A DNA stretch of 64,000 nucleotides from Lysobacter sp. GTDB lineage: Bacteria > Pseudomonadota > Gammaproteobacteria > Xanthomonadales > Xanthomonadaceae. The position numbers and the translations under genes are program-made. Location of the stretch: NCBI GenBank assembly GCA_008015835.1, contig SSGH01000008.1:133165-197164 (forward strand), written 5' to 3'. The notes below the pieces were generated by a model. It ran no database searches and had not been told where the DNA came from. It saw only the letters and a program-made list of their open reading frames with translations. Shown here piece by piece: positions 35,569 through 44,875 of this stretch (its first letter is position 1; every line of letters begins with the position of its first letter).

Positions 35569-35997
35569 ATGACCGAAGAACTTGTCCTGATCGAACGTTT
35601 TCCCGATGCGCCGACGTATCGCGCGCTGCGCGTGGCCGGCGGCATGTCGCCGAAAACCGTAGAGGCCGCTGCGCGCGGCTTGCCGAACACGCTGTACGGC
35701 GTGAGCCTGGTGCACGACGGCCAAGTCGTCGGCATGGGCCGCATCGTCGGCGACGGCGGCTGTTTCTTCGTCGTAGTCGATATCGTGGTAACGCCGCGGT
35801 GGCAAGGGCGCGGGCTCGGCAAGCGCATCATGGCCGCGCTGAATGCGTGGCTGCGCGCGAATGCGCCTGAATCGGCGTACGTGCAGCTCGCGGCGGACGG
35901 CGACGCGAAGTATCTCTACGAGAAATTCGGGTTCGTCGAAACCGCGCCGGCCACCGTCAACATGGCCTACACCGTGAAGCGCCGCGCGGCGGATTGA
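35569..35997 (+). CDS. GNAT-family N-acetyltransferase
   Basis: The 142-residue protein has the GNAT fold: strands GVSLVHDGQVVGMGRIVGDG and FFVVVDIVVTPRWQGRGLGK, the latter carrying the acetyl-CoA pyrophosphate loop RWQGRGLGKRI. The C-terminal YLYEKFGFVETAP motif is conserved in the family. It would move an acetyl group to a small amine or protein; the acceptor is unknown. It has 123 bases between it and the symporter gene. Confidence 0.85.
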   Translation: MTEELVLIERFPDAPTYRALRVAGGMSPKTVEAAARGLPNTLYGVSLVHDGQVVGMGRIVGDGGCFFVVVDIVVTPRWQGRGLGKRIMAALNAWLRANAPESAYVQLAADGDAKYLYEKFGFVETAPATVNMAYTVKRRAAD

Positions 35998-36073
35998 CCG
36001 ATACGGCGTGCGCGTTTAGACGCGACAACGATTTCTCGCTTACGAAACATTACGTATGCCGGGGATCATTCCT

Positions 36074-36163
36074 CGTCATCCCGGCGCAAGCCGGGATCCA
36101 GCTTTCGAAAGGCCCAGTTTTCACGAACATTCAAACGGGATCCCGGCTTGCGCCGGGATGACG
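36074..36163. repeat. REP doublet, perfect inverted repeat
   Basis: Arms CGTCATCCCGGCGCAAGCCG(GGATC) and the exact complement CGGCTTGCGCCGGGATGACG face each other over a 39-base centre. It lies in the 368-base spacer 35998-36365, where I see no gene. Confidence 0.85.
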
Positions 36164-36215
36164 ATTCCAGGTTGTGCGGCTTTATCGGGCGATCCTCGAT
36201 GGCGTCTCATGCGCC

Positions 36216-36298
36216 GTCATCCCGAGCGCAGCGAGGGACCTGTTTTTACGGCCCGCCATCGATTCGACAAGCAGGTCCCTCGCTGCGCTCGGGATGAC
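36216..36298. repeat. REP doublet of a second family, perfect inverted repeat
   Basis: Arms GTCATCCCGAGCGCAGCGAG(GGACCTG) and the exact complement CTCGCTGCGCTCGGGATGAC are 27 bases long and face each other over 29 bases. It is next to, but different from, the doublet at 36074. Just after it, a 25-base near-direct repeat (TTCATGATCGCTA twice) covers the stop of the GT9 gene. Confidence 0.85.
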
Positions 36299-36365
36299 AG
36301 ACGTTTCGATGGCCGCTCGCGTTCGAAGGTTTCATGATCGCTAGCCCTCGAACTTTTCATGATCG

Positions 36366-37445
36366 CTAACGGTCGAGCGTCTCGCGAAACCGCTCGAACG
36401 CCGCGATGCCATCGTCCACCGTCACCAGATCCATCACGTCGTCGTGTTCGATCTTGGTGCCCCATTTGAGTTCAGCGGCGGGTTTTCCGAGATATTTCCG
36501 CGCGGCGTCGTCGTAGCGATTCGCGCAGAAGCGGATGTCGGAATACGGGCCGCTGCGCGCGGGGTTGCTGGCGGCGTGCAGCCCCAATACTTTCGTGCCC
36601 ATCGCGTTGGCGATATGCATCGGGCCGGAGTCCGGCGTCATCAACAGATCGGCGCGCGCGAGCAACGCGGGCAGTTGTTTGAGCGTGTCCTTGCCGACCA
36701 AATCGAGCGTCGCGGCGTCTCTGTTCGGTGCCGCCATCGCCGCGAGAATCGCGTCGCTGGTACTGCGCTCGAGTTCGCTGCGCCCGCCGCACAACACCAC
36801 GCGCCAGCCCTGCGCGATGGCGTGGTCGGCGACTGCGGCGTATCGGTCGGCGCGCCAATTGCGGCGGAAGTGGCTGGAGCAGGGTGAGATCGCCAGCGTC
36901 GGGCGCCCATCGTCCGGCCACTGCGCGCGCGCCCAGGCCCAGGCGTCGTCGGGGACGGGCAGATCCCAGATCACCTCGGTCTGCTTCAGGCCCAACGGCT
37001 CGCAAAAGCTGCCGATGGCATCCAGCACATGGATGCCGGGGCGGTCGGGGATGCGCTCGTTGACGAACGCGCCGTGCAAATCCTTCGAGCGCGATTTGTC
37101 GTAGCCGATGCGCCGCTTCGCCGGCAAAAAGGCCGAAAGCAGATTCGCGCGGGCCGCGACTTGCATCTGCAGCAGCGCGTCGAAGCGGCGCCCGGCCAGG
37201 CTTCGACGCAGCGCGCGCATGCCCGACAGGCCGGTTTTCTTGTCGTAGATCACAAATTCGACGCCATCGAGGCCGTCGAGCAGCTTCTGTTCGCCTTTGC
37301 CGATCACCCAGGTCAGCGCGACCTCGGGCCATGCCTTGCGCAGCGTGCGCACCAGCGGCACCACGTGGGTCACGTCGCCCAGCGCGGAGAGCCGCAGCAG
37401 GCAGATCGAGCGCGGGGATGGCGAAACCGAATCGTTATTAATCAA
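36366..37445 (-). CDS. Glycosyltransferase family 9 (heptosyltransferase-like)
   Basis: The product is 359 residues if it starts at TTG 37445 (MINNDSVSPSPRSICLLRLS); no ATG or GTG is near the conserved N-terminus. GT9 marks are ICLLRLSALGDVTHVVPLVR, ISPCSSHFRRNWRADRYAAV, VVLCGGRSELERS, and MTPDSGPMHIANAMGTKVLG, which binds the ADP-sugar. Such enzymes add heptose to the inner LPS core in the cytoplasm. The gene is divergent from kdkA with only 16 bases between starts, so promoters must overlap coding DNA or the start is elsewhere. Confidence 0.82.
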   Translation of the reverse strand: MINNDSVSPSPRSICLLRLSALGDVTHVVPLVRTLRKAWPEVALTWVIGKGEQKLLDGLDGVEFVIYDKKTGLSGMRALRRSLAGRRFDALLQMQVAARANLLSAFLPAKRRIGYDKSRSKDLHGAFVNERIPDRPGIHVLDAIGSFCEPLGLKQTEVIWDLPVPDDAWAWARAQWPDDGRPTLAISPCSSHFRRNWRADRYAAVADHAIAQGWRVVLCGGRSELERSTSDAILAAMAAPNRDAATLDLVGKDTLKQLPALLARADLLMTPDSGPMHIANAMGTKVLGLHAASNPARSGPYSDIRFCANRYDDAARKYLGKPAAELKWGTKIEHDDVMDLVTVDDGIAAFERFRETLDR

Positions 37446-37461
37446 TTGATACACTCGGGCG

Positions 37462-38268
37462 ATGGCCGGTCTCGACACCAGCGAAAACCTCACGCCGTTC
37501 CGCATCGCGGACGACGCGGGCCGGGTGCTCGAAGGCGCGATTCTGTTCGACGCGACGCGGGTGCGGCAAGCCGACCCCGGCTGGTTCGATCCCGCGTGGT
37601 GGGGCGAACGCGCGCAGGCCGTGGGCAGCGGCGGTCGCGGCGGGGCCTGGTTCGTCGAGCCCGCGACCGAGAGCCAAGTCGCGGAACGCGGGTCGAATTC
37701 CATTCCCTTCGGCGCCGCCGTGCTCCGTCACTATCTGCGCGGCGGCATGGTCGCGCGATTCAGCCGCGATCGTTTCTGGTGGCGCGGCCCGTCGCATGTC
37801 CGCAGCTTCGACGAATTCCGGCTGCTGCGCGAACTGCGCGGCAAAGGCCTGCCGGTGCCGATGCCGATCGCCGCGATTTACTGGCGCGTCGGCGGCTTTT
37901 ACCGCGCAGCGATCCTGCTCGATCGTCTGCAGAACGTGCGCGCGCTGGCCGACTGGGCCTCGGACGACGCCGAGGCGGCGATCTGGGCCCGCGCGGGCGA
38001 GTTGATCGCGCGCATGCATCGCGTCGGGCTCGATCACGCCGACCTCAACGCCCATAACCTGCTGTTCGAGCCGAACGGTCGCGGTTGGATCATCGATCTG
38101 GATCGCGGCCGGATCCGCATTCCGGCCACCGCATGGCGCGAGGCGAATCTCAAGCGTTTGGAGCGTTCCTTGCTGAAATTGCGCGGCGCGCGCAGCGAGG
38201 ACCGCGTGCGCGAGGATGTGCGGCGGCTGCGCGAGGCTTACGATACGCGCTGGCGGCGCGGGATATGA
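37462..38268 (+). CDS. kdkA: 3-deoxy-D-manno-octulosonic acid (Kdo) kinase
   Basis: The 268-residue protein belongs to the KdkA/RfaP kinase group: [20 protein letters not shown] near the start, [20 protein letters not shown], and catalytic [17 protein letters not shown] with [11 protein letters not shown]. It phosphorylates the Kdo residue of lipid A-core. It is divergent from the GT9 gene, and together these are core-LPS genes. The MBL-fold gene follows after 34 bases on the same strand. Confidence 0.88.
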   Translation: MAGLDTSENLTPFRIADDAGRVLEGAILFDATRVRQADPGWFDPAWWGERAQAVGSGGRGGAWFVEPATESQVAERGSNSIPFGAAVLRHYLRGGMVARFSRDRFWWRGPSHVRSFDEFRLLRELRGKGLPVPMPIAAIYWRVGGFYRAAILLDRLQNVRALADWASDDAEAAIWARAGELIARMHRVGLDHADLNAHNLLFEPNGRGWIIDLDRGRIRIPATAWREANLKRLERSLLKLRGARSEDRVREDVRRLREAYDTRWRRGI

Positions 38269-38302
38269 ACGCGTCGGTTCCTTCCGACAGGGGCGGTGCG
38301 GC

Positions 38303-39103
38303 ATGAGTTGGATCTTGCGTTTTCACGGCGTCGGCAACGCCTTCGCGGTCGAATTGGGTTCGGCGATGGCGACCATCGAGCGCGACGGCCGCCCGTGGCT
38401 CACCATCGATTGCGGCGGCGACGGCCTCACCGCCTGCCTCGCGCACTACGGCGTCGCGCCGGACGCGTGGTTCATCACCCATACGCATTTGGACCACATC
38501 GCGGGTTTCGAACGCTTGTTCTTCGGTTCGTTCTTCGACCCGGCGCGACGCGGACGCATTCGCCTGTACGTGCCGGTCAACGTGGTGCCGCTGTTGCACA
38601 AACGCGTCGCCGAATATCCCAATGTGCTGGCCGAGGGCGGCGCGAATTTCTGGGACGGCTTCCAACTGATTCCCGTCGGCGATCATTTCTGGCACGACGG
38701 CGTGCGTTTGGAGACCTTCGCCACGCGCCATCATTGGCCCGAAACCAGCTACGGCCTGCGTCTGCGCGGCAGCGCGGTGTGGACGGGCGATACGCGGCCG
38801 ATCCCGGAAGCGCTGGCGGCGATGGCGAACGAGGGCGAACTGGTCGCCCACGATTGCGCGCTGCACGGGAACCCCTCGCACAGCGGCATCGACGACCTGG
38901 AGCGCGAATACCCGCGCGAATTGCTCGAACGCTGTTGGCTGTATCACTACGCCAGCGCGGCCGACGGCGATGCGCTGGCCGCGCGCGGCTATCGTGTGGC
39001 GCGCCCGGGCGATGCGCTGACCTTGTCGGAGCCCACGGCGTTGCGCGCGGATCTGTCGTTTCTGTCGGCCGGCGCAACCGAAGCGGCGGTCGCGTCCTCT
39101 TGA
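38303..39103 (+). CDS. MBL-fold metallohydrolase
   Basis: The start is ATG 38303 (MSWILRFHGVGNAFAVELGS), giving 266 residues. The metallo-beta-lactamase fold is shown by ITHTHLDHIAGFERLFFGS, a later FATRHHWPETSYGLRL, TGDTRPI, and AHDCALHG. The histidines and aspartates would bind two zinc ions. It resembles RNase Z-type or other phosphodiesterase members; no function can be fixed. Its stop overlaps the TTG start of moaA as TTGA, so translation is linked to the moa genes. Confidence 0.82.
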   Translation: MSWILRFHGVGNAFAVELGSAMATIERDGRPWLTIDCGGDGLTACLAHYGVAPDAWFITHTHLDHIAGFERLFFGSFFDPARRGRIRLYVPVNVVPLLHKRVAEYPNVLAEGGANFWDGFQLIPVGDHFWHDGVRLETFATRHHWPETSYGLRLRGSAVWTGDTRPIPEALAAMANEGELVAHDCALHGNPSHSGIDDLEREYPRELLERCWLYHYASAADGDALAARGYRVARPGDALTLSEPTALRADLSFLSAGATEAAVASS

Positions 39104-40206
39104 CCGAGGTCGCATCGAACGCCACCCTGCCGCCCTTGAACGCCGTTCCATCGCCACCGCCCGCATCCTCGTTCGCGCCGCCCGCGTCGGCGTCGTCGCT
39201 TTCGCCGCGCGATCGTCTCGATCGTCCGCTGCGCGATTTGCGGCTGTCGGTGATCGACGCCTGCAACTTCCGCTGCCCGTACTGCATGCCGGCCGATCGC
39301 GTGCCGGACGATCACGGTCTCGACAGCGCTTCGCGCTTGTCGTTCGATCAGATCGAACGCGTGGTGCGCGGCTTCGCGCGCGTCGGCGTACGCAAGCTCA
39401 GGCTCACCGGCGGCGAACCGCTGCTGCGCAAAGGCTTGCCGGAACTGATCGCGCGACTGGCGGCGATCGACGGCATCGAAGATCTCGCGCTCACCACCAA
39501 TGGCAGTCTGCTCGCCCCGCAGGCATGCGCACTGCGCGAAGCCGGTCTGCATCGTTTGACCGTGAGCATGGACGCGTTGACGCCGAGCGTGTTTTCGGCA
39601 CTGTCCGGCGGACGCGGGCGCGTCGAGGACGTGCTGCGCGGCCTCGACGCCGCGCGCGACGCCGGCTTCGACAACATCAAACTCAATTGCGTGATCCAGC
39701 GCGGGGCGAACGAGGACGAATGCCTGCCGCTCTCGGAGTTCGCGCGCACGCGCGGCCACACGTTGCGGTTCATCGAATACATGGACGTCGGCACCTGCAA
39801 CGGATGGCGCGCCGATCGCGTGGTGCCCTCGGCCGAACTGCGCGACCGCATTCATGCGCGCTGGCCGCTGCGGCCGCTCGATCCGAACTATCGGGGCGAA
39901 GTCGCGCGTCGCTATCGCTACGAGGACGGCGGCGGCGAAGTCGGCTTCGTCGGTTCGATCACCGAGCCGTTCTGCGGCGATTGCCATCGCGCCCGCGTGT
40001 CCGCGGACGGCCGGCTCTACACCTGCTTATTCGCGGCGGAAGGCGCCGATCTGCGGCCGTGGCTAGCGCAGGGCGACGAGGCCTTCGCGCAGCGCCTCGA
40101 TGACGCCTGGCGCGCGCGCGCCGACCGCTACAGCGAACTGCGCGCCGCACGCGAGGCCTCGCCCGGCACGCGCAAGCGCGTCGAAATGTTCCTGGTCGGC
40201 GGCTGA
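39100..40206 (+). CDS. moaA: GTP 3',8-cyclase MoaA
   Basis: The product is 368 residues from TTG 39100; no ATG or GTG start exists before the active-site motif, so TTG, overlapping the previous stop as TTGA, is the best choice. A radical SAM cluster is seen in [19 protein letters not shown], with [20 protein letters not shown] and [11 protein letters not shown]. The second 4Fe-4S cluster is in [20 protein letters not shown] and [10 protein letters not shown]. MoaA starts molybdopterin synthesis by converting GTP to cyclic pyranopterin. About 45 extra N-terminal residues ([19 protein letters not shown]) are low-complexity. It heads the moa genes. Confidence 0.92.
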   Translation: MTEVASNATLPPLNAVPSPPPASSFAPPASASSLSPRDRLDRPLRDLRLSVIDACNFRCPYCMPADRVPDDHGLDSASRLSFDQIERVVRGFARVGVRKLRLTGGEPLLRKGLPELIARLAAIDGIEDLALTTNGSLLAPQACALREAGLHRLTVSMDALTPSVFSALSGGRGRVEDVLRGLDAARDAGFDNIKLNCVIQRGANEDECLPLSEFARTRGHTLRFIEYMDVGTCNGWRADRVVPSAELRDRIHARWPLRPLDPNYRGEVARRYRYEDGGGEVGFVGSITEPFCGDCHRARVSADGRLYTCLFAAEGADLRPWLAQGDEAFAQRLDDAWRARADRYSELRAAREASPGTRKRVEMFLVGG

Positions 40207-40209
40207 GCG

Positions 40210-40911
40210 ATGCGCGCGCGCGCGCTGGACGAGGCGGGTTGGCTGCGCGTGCCGTCGGTCGTGCCGCGCGCGATGCTGACGACCTTGCCGGTGGATGCCG
40301 CGCTCGACGGCGATACGCGCGAAGCGGGCGATTCGGCGACGGCCGTCGCAGGTACGCGCAATCTGCTCGATCGGCCGTGGTGCGTCGCTCTGGTCGCGCC
40401 GATCCGCGCGCGATTGCATGCGCTTGGCGTGTTGCCGGCCGATTCGGTCGCCGTGCAATGCACCTTGTTCCGCAAAACGTCCGAGTGCAATTGGAAAGTG
40501 CCGTATCACCAGGATCTGTCGATTCCGGTCGCCACCCGCGTGGACGATGCCGGTTTGTCCGGTTGGACCGTCAAGGAAGACGGCGATTACGTACAGCCTC
40601 CGACGCCGCTGCTCGAGGCCTCGCTCGCGGTGCGCCTGCATCTGGACTCGTGTTCGGCCGACGACGGCGCGCTGCGCGTCGTGCCCGGTTCGCATCGTCT
40701 GGGGCGCATCGAGGCCGAGCGCGTCGCGGCGATCGACAAGCGCAGTCGCGAAGTGGTGTGCGAAGCCGACATCGGCGATGCGATCCTGATGCGCCCGTTG
40801 TTGTTGCACGCATCGTCCAAAGCGCGCGCGCCGAACGGCCGTCGCGTCCTGCATTTTCTGTTCGCGCCGCCGGAACCCGGCTGCGGCTTTTCCTGGCGAG
40901 CGGCGATATGA
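40210..40911 (+). CDS. Phytanoyl-CoA dioxygenase (PhyH)-family protein inside the moa operon
   Basis: The 233-residue product has the Fe(II)/2-oxoglutarate-dependent PhyH fold with the metal-binding H-x-D in [15 protein letters not shown], and the later [16 protein letters not shown], which holds the third ligand histidine, followed by [12 protein letters not shown]. It would hydroxylate or desaturate a small molecule. It starts 3 bases after moaA and its stop overlaps moaC by ATGA. A PhyH gene there is not part of known molybdopterin synthesis, so its place may be chance or may mark an additional step. Confidence 0.82.
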   Translation: MRARALDEAGWLRVPSVVPRAMLTTLPVDAALDGDTREAGDSATAVAGTRNLLDRPWCVALVAPIRARLHALGVLPADSVAVQCTLFRKTSECNWKVPYHQDLSIPVATRVDDAGLSGWTVKEDGDYVQPPTPLLEASLAVRLHLDSCSADDGALRVVPGSHRLGRIEAERVAAIDKRSREVVCEADIGDAILMRPLLLHASSKARAPNGRRVLHFLFAPPEPGCGFSWRAAI

Positions 40912-41489
40912 AAAAACCGAAGACGAACAAGAAGCCCGCGCCGACACGGCCCGAACTCACTCATCTCGACGCATCCGGCTTGCCGACGATGGTCGATGTG
41001 TCCGCGAAAGCGACCACCGCGCGCGCGGCCACTGCGGAATGTCGGGTGAAGTTTCCGCAGACCGTCGCCGCGCAGTTGCGCGAGAACGGCTTGAAAAGCG
41101 CGAAGGGCGGCGTGGTCGAAACCGCCATCGTCGCCGGCACCCTGGCGGTCAAGCGCACGCACGAACTGATTCCGTTCTGTCATCCGCTGCCGATCGACGG
41201 CATCCGCTTCGGCATCGATTGGCGCAGCGAACGCGAGTTGGAGATCGTCTGCACGGTGAAGACCACGCACCGCACCGGCGTGGAAATGGAAGCGCTGACC
41301 GGCGTCACCGTCGCCGCGCTCACCGTCTACGACATGTGCAAAGCGCTATCGCACGCCATCGTGCTGGGGCCGGCGAAATTGCGCGGCAAACGCGGTGGGA
41401 AGCGGGACTTCGGCGATCTGTCCGGGGAAGTTTCCGGCGATGCTTCGGGTGGTACCGCTGCGCAGCCGAAAAAACGAGGTCGCCGATGA
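40908..41489 (+). CDS. moaC: Cyclic pyranopterin monophosphate synthase MoaC
   Basis: The 193-residue protein starts at ATG 40908, overlapping the PhyH gene stop. MoaC marks include [53 protein letters not shown] and [20 protein letters not shown]. It converts cyclic 3',8-dihydro-GTP to cPMP. The N-terminal basic stretch ([15 protein letters not shown]) and Gly/Ser-rich C-terminal tail are longer than usual. Stop overlaps moaD by ATGA. Confidence 0.93.
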   Translation: MKKPKTNKKPAPTRPELTHLDASGLPTMVDVSAKATTARAATAECRVKFPQTVAAQLRENGLKSAKGGVVETAIVAGTLAVKRTHELIPFCHPLPIDGIRFGIDWRSERELEIVCTVKTTHRTGVEMEALTGVTVAALTVYDMCKALSHAIVLGPAKLRGKRGGKRDFGDLSGEVSGDASGGTAAQPKKRGRR

Positions 41490-41725
41490 CCCGCGTCGTC
41501 GTGCTGTATTTCGCCAGCCTGCGCGACGCCGCGGGCATCGCGCAGGACACCGTCGAACACGACGGCGATCTCGCCGCGCTCTACGCCACGTTGCGCGCGA
41601 AGCACGGCTTCGCGTGGCCGCAAGAATCCCTGCGCGTCTCGCTCGATGGCGCGTTCGCGCGTTGGACCGACGTCCCAGGCGAGGGCGCGGAAATCGCGTT
41701 CATTCCGCCGGTGTCTGGGGGCTGA
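41486..41725 (+). CDS. moaD: Molybdopterin synthase small subunit MoaD
   Basis: The 79-residue protein begins [20 protein letters not shown] and ends in the diglycine VSGG, which is the thiocarboxylate carrier. The ubiquitin-like fold fits its length. Its ATG overlaps the moaC stop, and moaE follows after four bases. Confidence 0.93.
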   Translation: MTRVVVLYFASLRDAAGIAQDTVEHDGDLAALYATLRAKHGFAWPQESLRVSLDGAFARWTDVPGEGAEIAFIPPVSGG

Positions 41726-41729
41726 GGCG

Positions 41730-42182
41730 ATGCCGCGCTTCGCCATCGCCGACGCGCCGTTCGATATCGCACCGCTGCGCGCGCGTTTGCTGCGCGCCGA
41801 CGCCGGCGCCTACGCCAGCTTCGAAGGCTGGGTGCGCGACCACAACGAAGGCCGCGCCGCGCTCGGCTTGCGTTACGAAGCCTATGTCGCGCTCGCCGAA
41901 CGCGAAGGCGCGAAGATTCTCGACGAAGCGATGGCGCGCTTCGCCATCGCCGACGCCGCCTGCGTGCATCGCATCGGCGAATTGGCGGTCGGCGATCTCG
42001 CCGTGTGGGTCGGCGTCAGCGCCGCGCACCGCGACGCCGCCTTCGCCGCCTGCCGCTGGGTCATCGACGAAGTGAAAGCGCGCGTACCGATCTGGAAGCA
42101 TGAGCGCTACGCGGAAGGGGATGCGCAGTGGTTGCATCCAGTCGGCGCGTCATCGAACTCGAACGAACCGCTCGGCGAATGA
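41730..42182 (+). CDS. moaE: Molybdopterin synthase catalytic subunit MoaE
   Basis: The 150-residue protein has MoaE marks: FEGWVRDHNEGRAALGLRYE, VHRIGELAVGDLAVWVGVSA, AACRWVIDEVKARVPIWKHE. The last stretch holds the conserved lysine of the active site. It inserts two sulfur atoms from MoaD into cPMP to form molybdopterin. It is last in the moa operon; moeA, mogA and mobA are not in the window. Confidence 0.93.
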   Translation: MPRFAIADAPFDIAPLRARLLRADAGAYASFEGWVRDHNEGRAALGLRYEAYVALAEREGAKILDEAMARFAIADAACVHRIGELAVGDLAVWVGVSAAHRDAAFAACRWVIDEVKARVPIWKHERYAEGDAQWLHPVGASSNSNEPLGE

Positions 42183-42213
42183 CGTCCACTCGACGAAAGT
42201 CAGGCCGGTCGAT

Positions 42214-42609
42214 TCAGGCCGAATACGGCGCTTGCACGAGCCGCTGCGAAATCCACCAAATGTTCCCACGAAGGTCGCGGACGCCACCTTGACGATCGCC
42301 GTACGGCATATCGGCGACAGCCATTTCCAACGACGCGCCCGCGTCGAGCGCTCGCTCCAATGCGGCATGCGCGTCCTCCACGTAGAGATAGAACGCGCTC
42401 GCCATCGCTGGATAGCGAGGCGAGGCTTCGCTGACCATCACCGTCGAATCGCCGAGACGAACTTGCGAGTTCGCGATCTTGCCGTCGGGGCGCGACGTGC
42501 GACAGACCTCCTCTCCACCGAGACCCGCGATCAGAAAAGCGACGAAATCTTCCGCGTCTTCGACGAAGAAGTAGGGCGCGACGGTATGGAATCCTGGCGG
42601 GATATACAT
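42214..42609 (-). CDS. VOC-family (PhnB-like) protein
   Basis: The 131-residue protein starts at 42609 (MYIPPGFHTVAPYFFVEDAE). It is a glyoxalase-superfamily single domain with the PhnB-type paired repeats (VEDAEDFVAFLIAGLGGEE and VEDAHAALERALDAGASLEM) and GNIWWISQR at the end. No specific enzyme role is visible. It is convergent with moaE. The track joins it to a much longer spurious ORF. Confidence 0.82.
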   Translation of the reverse strand: MYIPPGFHTVAPYFFVEDAEDFVAFLIAGLGGEEVCRTSRPDGKIANSQVRLGDSTVMVSEASPRYPAMASAFYLYVEDAHAALERALDAGASLEMAVADMPYGDRQGGVRDLRGNIWWISQRLVQAPYSA

Positions 42610-42661
42610 CGTTCCACCGCTTTGAGGGGCTGATGCGATTGCCGTTTCGACGCGGCCTAAA

Positions 42662-42772
42662 GGAGGCGACCCCGCCGGCTGACCTCGGCACCCGCATCGA
42701 TCGATACCGTTGCTGCCTTCCGGCCCTGGCGGGGTTTTCGACCTAGCGTCGCGAGGGGCCGACGGGGCCACC
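42662..42772 (-). ncRNA. ffs: Bacterial signal recognition particle RNA (4.5S/ffs)
   Basis: On the minus strand, the segment shows the SRP apical domain GCCGGAAGGCAGCAACGG, with the GGAA tetraloop and the asymmetric internal loop. The ends pair for 15 bases (GGTGGCCCCGTCGGC with GCCGGCGGGGTCGCC). The RNA of about 110 nt is the small type found in most Gram-negatives and pairs with Ffh to target membrane proteins. End points are estimated from the terminal helix. Confidence 0.93.
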
Positions 42773-42813
42773 ATAGACGTGCGTCTGTCGCGACGCTTGA
42801 TCACGCGAAAATT

Positions 42814-42906
42814 TGGCGGAGAGAGGGGGATTCGAACCCCCGAAGCGCGGTTTAGACGCTTACACACTTTCCAGGCGTGCTCCTTCAACCACTCGGACAC
42901 CTCTCC
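42814..42906 (-). tRNA. tRNA-Ser(GGA), CCA encoded
   Basis: The minus strand folds as a type II tRNA of about 90 nt: acceptor GGAGAGG / CTCTCC, GTTCGAATC T-arm, and anticodon loop CTGGAAA, giving anticodon GGA that reads UCU and UCC. A long variable arm is present. The 3' CCA is in the genome. It lies between ffs and dnaX. Confidence 0.95.
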
Positions 42907-43068
42907 GTGTCTCCCCGATTCGCAGCATCCGGCCGCCATCGGGGCCGGCAATTCTAGCCCTCCGGCCCGCCAGGGACAAGGAAAGCGGGCGAGCGGCGAG
43001 GGGAACCGGCCGCCCGTGGCACAATGACCGCCCATCGGCCCGACCCCTCCGCGCCCGCGACGCACCGC

Positions 43069-44865
43069 ATGTCCTATCTCGTCCTCGCCCGCAAATGGCG
43101 CCCGAAGCGTTTCGCCGAACTCGTCGGGCAAGAGCATGTGGTGCGTGCGCTCAGCAATGCGCTGGACACCGGCCGGGTCCATCACGCGTTCTTGTTCACC
43201 GGCACCCGCGGCGTGGGTAAGACCACCATCGCCCGCATCTTCGCCAAATCGCTGAACTGCGAGCGCGGCACCTCGGCCGAGCCCTGCGGCGAATGCAACT
43301 CGTGCCGCGACATCGACGCCGGCCGCTTCATCGATCTGCTCGAAATCGACGCCGCCAGCAACACCGGCGTGGACGATGTGCGCGAGGTGATCGACAACGC
43401 CCAGTACATGCCCTCGCGCGGTCGGGTGAAGGTCTACCTGATCGACGAAGTCCACATGCTGTCGAAGTCGGCGTTCAACGCGCTGCTGAAGACGCTGGAA
43501 GAGCCGCCGGGGCACGTGAAATTCCTGCTCGCCACCACCGACCCGCAGAAATTGCCGGTGACGGTGCTGTCGCGCTGCCTGCAGTTCAATCTGAAGCGGT
43601 TGGACGAGGCGCAGATCCAGGGCCAGATGACCAAAATCCTGGCGGCGGAAGGCATTCCGGTCGAACCGGGCGCGATCCGGCAACTGGCGAAGTCCGCCGA
43701 CGGCAGCCTGCGCGACGGCCTGTCGCTGCTGGATCAGGCTATCGCCTACACCGGCGCCGCGACCACGCTGGAAGGCGGCAGCGGCGCGCCGCTGACCGAT
43801 GCCGGTGTGGCCGCGATGCTCGGCACGGTGGACCGTCTGCGCATCGGCGCGCTGCTGCAAACGCTCGCCGACGGCGACGGCGCCGCGCTGCTGGCCGAAA
43901 TCGCGGCGCTGGCCGAGTTCTCGCCCGATTGGGCCGGCGTGTTGGACGCCATCGCCGAAGCGCTGCATCGCATTCAGGTGCGGCAATTGGTGCCGACGGC
44001 CGAGATCGATGCCGACGGCGTCGAGGTCGACGCGATCGCCGCGCGCCTGCCTGCCGAAGTGGTGCAGTTGTGGTACCAGATGGCGCTGCACGGTCGTCGC
44101 GATCTGGGCTATGCGCCCAGCCCACGCGCCGGGTTCGAGATGGCGATGCTGCGGATGCTGGCGTTCCGTCCGCTCGACGGCGGCGCGACGACGGTCGACG
44201 CGCCCGCCGCGAATACCGCGCGCGGCCCGGCGGCGGCCCGCGCCGCGCTGGACGCCGGCAGCTCGGCCTCGACGCCGCCCGCGCGCACCTTGCCGGCGTC
44301 GGCGATGCAGAACCCTGCGCGCGAGACATCGGCGCCGCCGCCTGCGCGCGCGATGCCCGAACCGCCCTCGATGCCGCGCGCGTCGGAGCCGTTCGCGCCG
44401 CCGCGCGTCGACGCCGCCTCCGCGCAGGCTTCGTCCGCCCAGGCCTCGACCGCGCAAGCCTCGCCCACGATCGAGATCGATCACGAACGGTGGCTCGATC
44501 TCATCGCGCGCAGCGGCCTGCGTGGCCCCGCGCGCGAACTCGCGGCGCATGCGGCGTTTCTCGGTTATGCCGACGGCGTCCTGCGCCTCTCGCTCTCGCC
44601 GGACGACGACCATCTGCGTACGCCGACCTTGACCAAAGCCCTCACCGACGCGATGTCCGCGCAGCTCGGCGGCCCGGTGCAGATCAAGCTGGACACCGGC
44701 AAGGCCGCGCAGGTGGAAACGCTGCATCAACGCAACGAACGCCAGCGCGACGCCAAACAAACGGCGGCGGAGGACGCGTTTCTCGCGCATCCCGACGTGC
44801 AGCGTTTGATGACCCAACAAGGCGCCAAGTTGGTGCCCGATTCGATTCGCCCATACGACGATTGA
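43069..44865 (+). CDS. dnaX: DNA polymerase III subunits gamma and tau
   Basis: The start at ATG 43069 (MSYLVLARKWRPKRFAELVG) matches the family; the track's ATG 43024 adds fifteen unusual residues but cannot be fully excluded. The product is 598 residues. Clamp-loader AAA motifs are clear: Walker A FTGTRGVGKTTIARI, the zinc-binding CERGTSAEPCGECNSC, Walker B VKVYLIDEVHMLS, and sensor 1 VKFLLATTDPQKLP. A Pro/Ala-rich linker follows from about residue 390, then a tau-like C-terminal domain. It loads the beta clamp and links polymerase to helicase. It precedes ybaB and recR, a conserved order. Confidence 0.95.
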   Translation: MSYLVLARKWRPKRFAELVGQEHVVRALSNALDTGRVHHAFLFTGTRGVGKTTIARIFAKSLNCERGTSAEPCGECNSCRDIDAGRFIDLLEIDAASNTGVDDVREVIDNAQYMPSRGRVKVYLIDEVHMLSKSAFNALLKTLEEPPGHVKFLLATTDPQKLPVTVLSRCLQFNLKRLDEAQIQGQMTKILAAEGIPVEPGAIRQLAKSADGSLRDGLSLLDQAIAYTGAATTLEGGSGAPLTDAGVAAMLGTVDRLRIGALLQTLADGDGAALLAEIAALAEFSPDWAGVLDAIAEALHRIQVRQLVPTAEIDADGVEVDAIAARLPAEVVQLWYQMALHGRRDLGYAPSPRAGFEMAMLRMLAFRPLDGGATTVDAPAANTARGPAAARAALDAGSSASTPPARTLPASAMQNPARETSAPPPARAMPEPPSMPRASEPFAPPRVDAASAQASSAQASTAQASPTIEIDHERWLDLIARSGLRGPARELAAHAAFLGYADGVLRLSLSPDDDHLRTPTLTKALTDAMSAQLGGPVQIKLDTGKAAQVETLHQRNERQRDAKQTAAEDAFLAHPDVQRLMTQQGAKLVPDSIRPYDD

Positions 44866-44875
44866 GAGAACCGCC

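Noticed and set aside
31891-36298. Possible CRISPR array or attachment sites from the repeats at 31.9 and 36.1 kb
   Set aside because: The repeats are paired inverted arms, not regularly spaced direct repeats with unique spacers, and no cas gene or integrase is present.
36331-36368. Short near-direct repeat (TTCATGATCGCTA) at the GT9 stop as a regulatory site
   Set aside because: It looks like a small slippage duplication of the gene's 3' end; nothing else supports a function.
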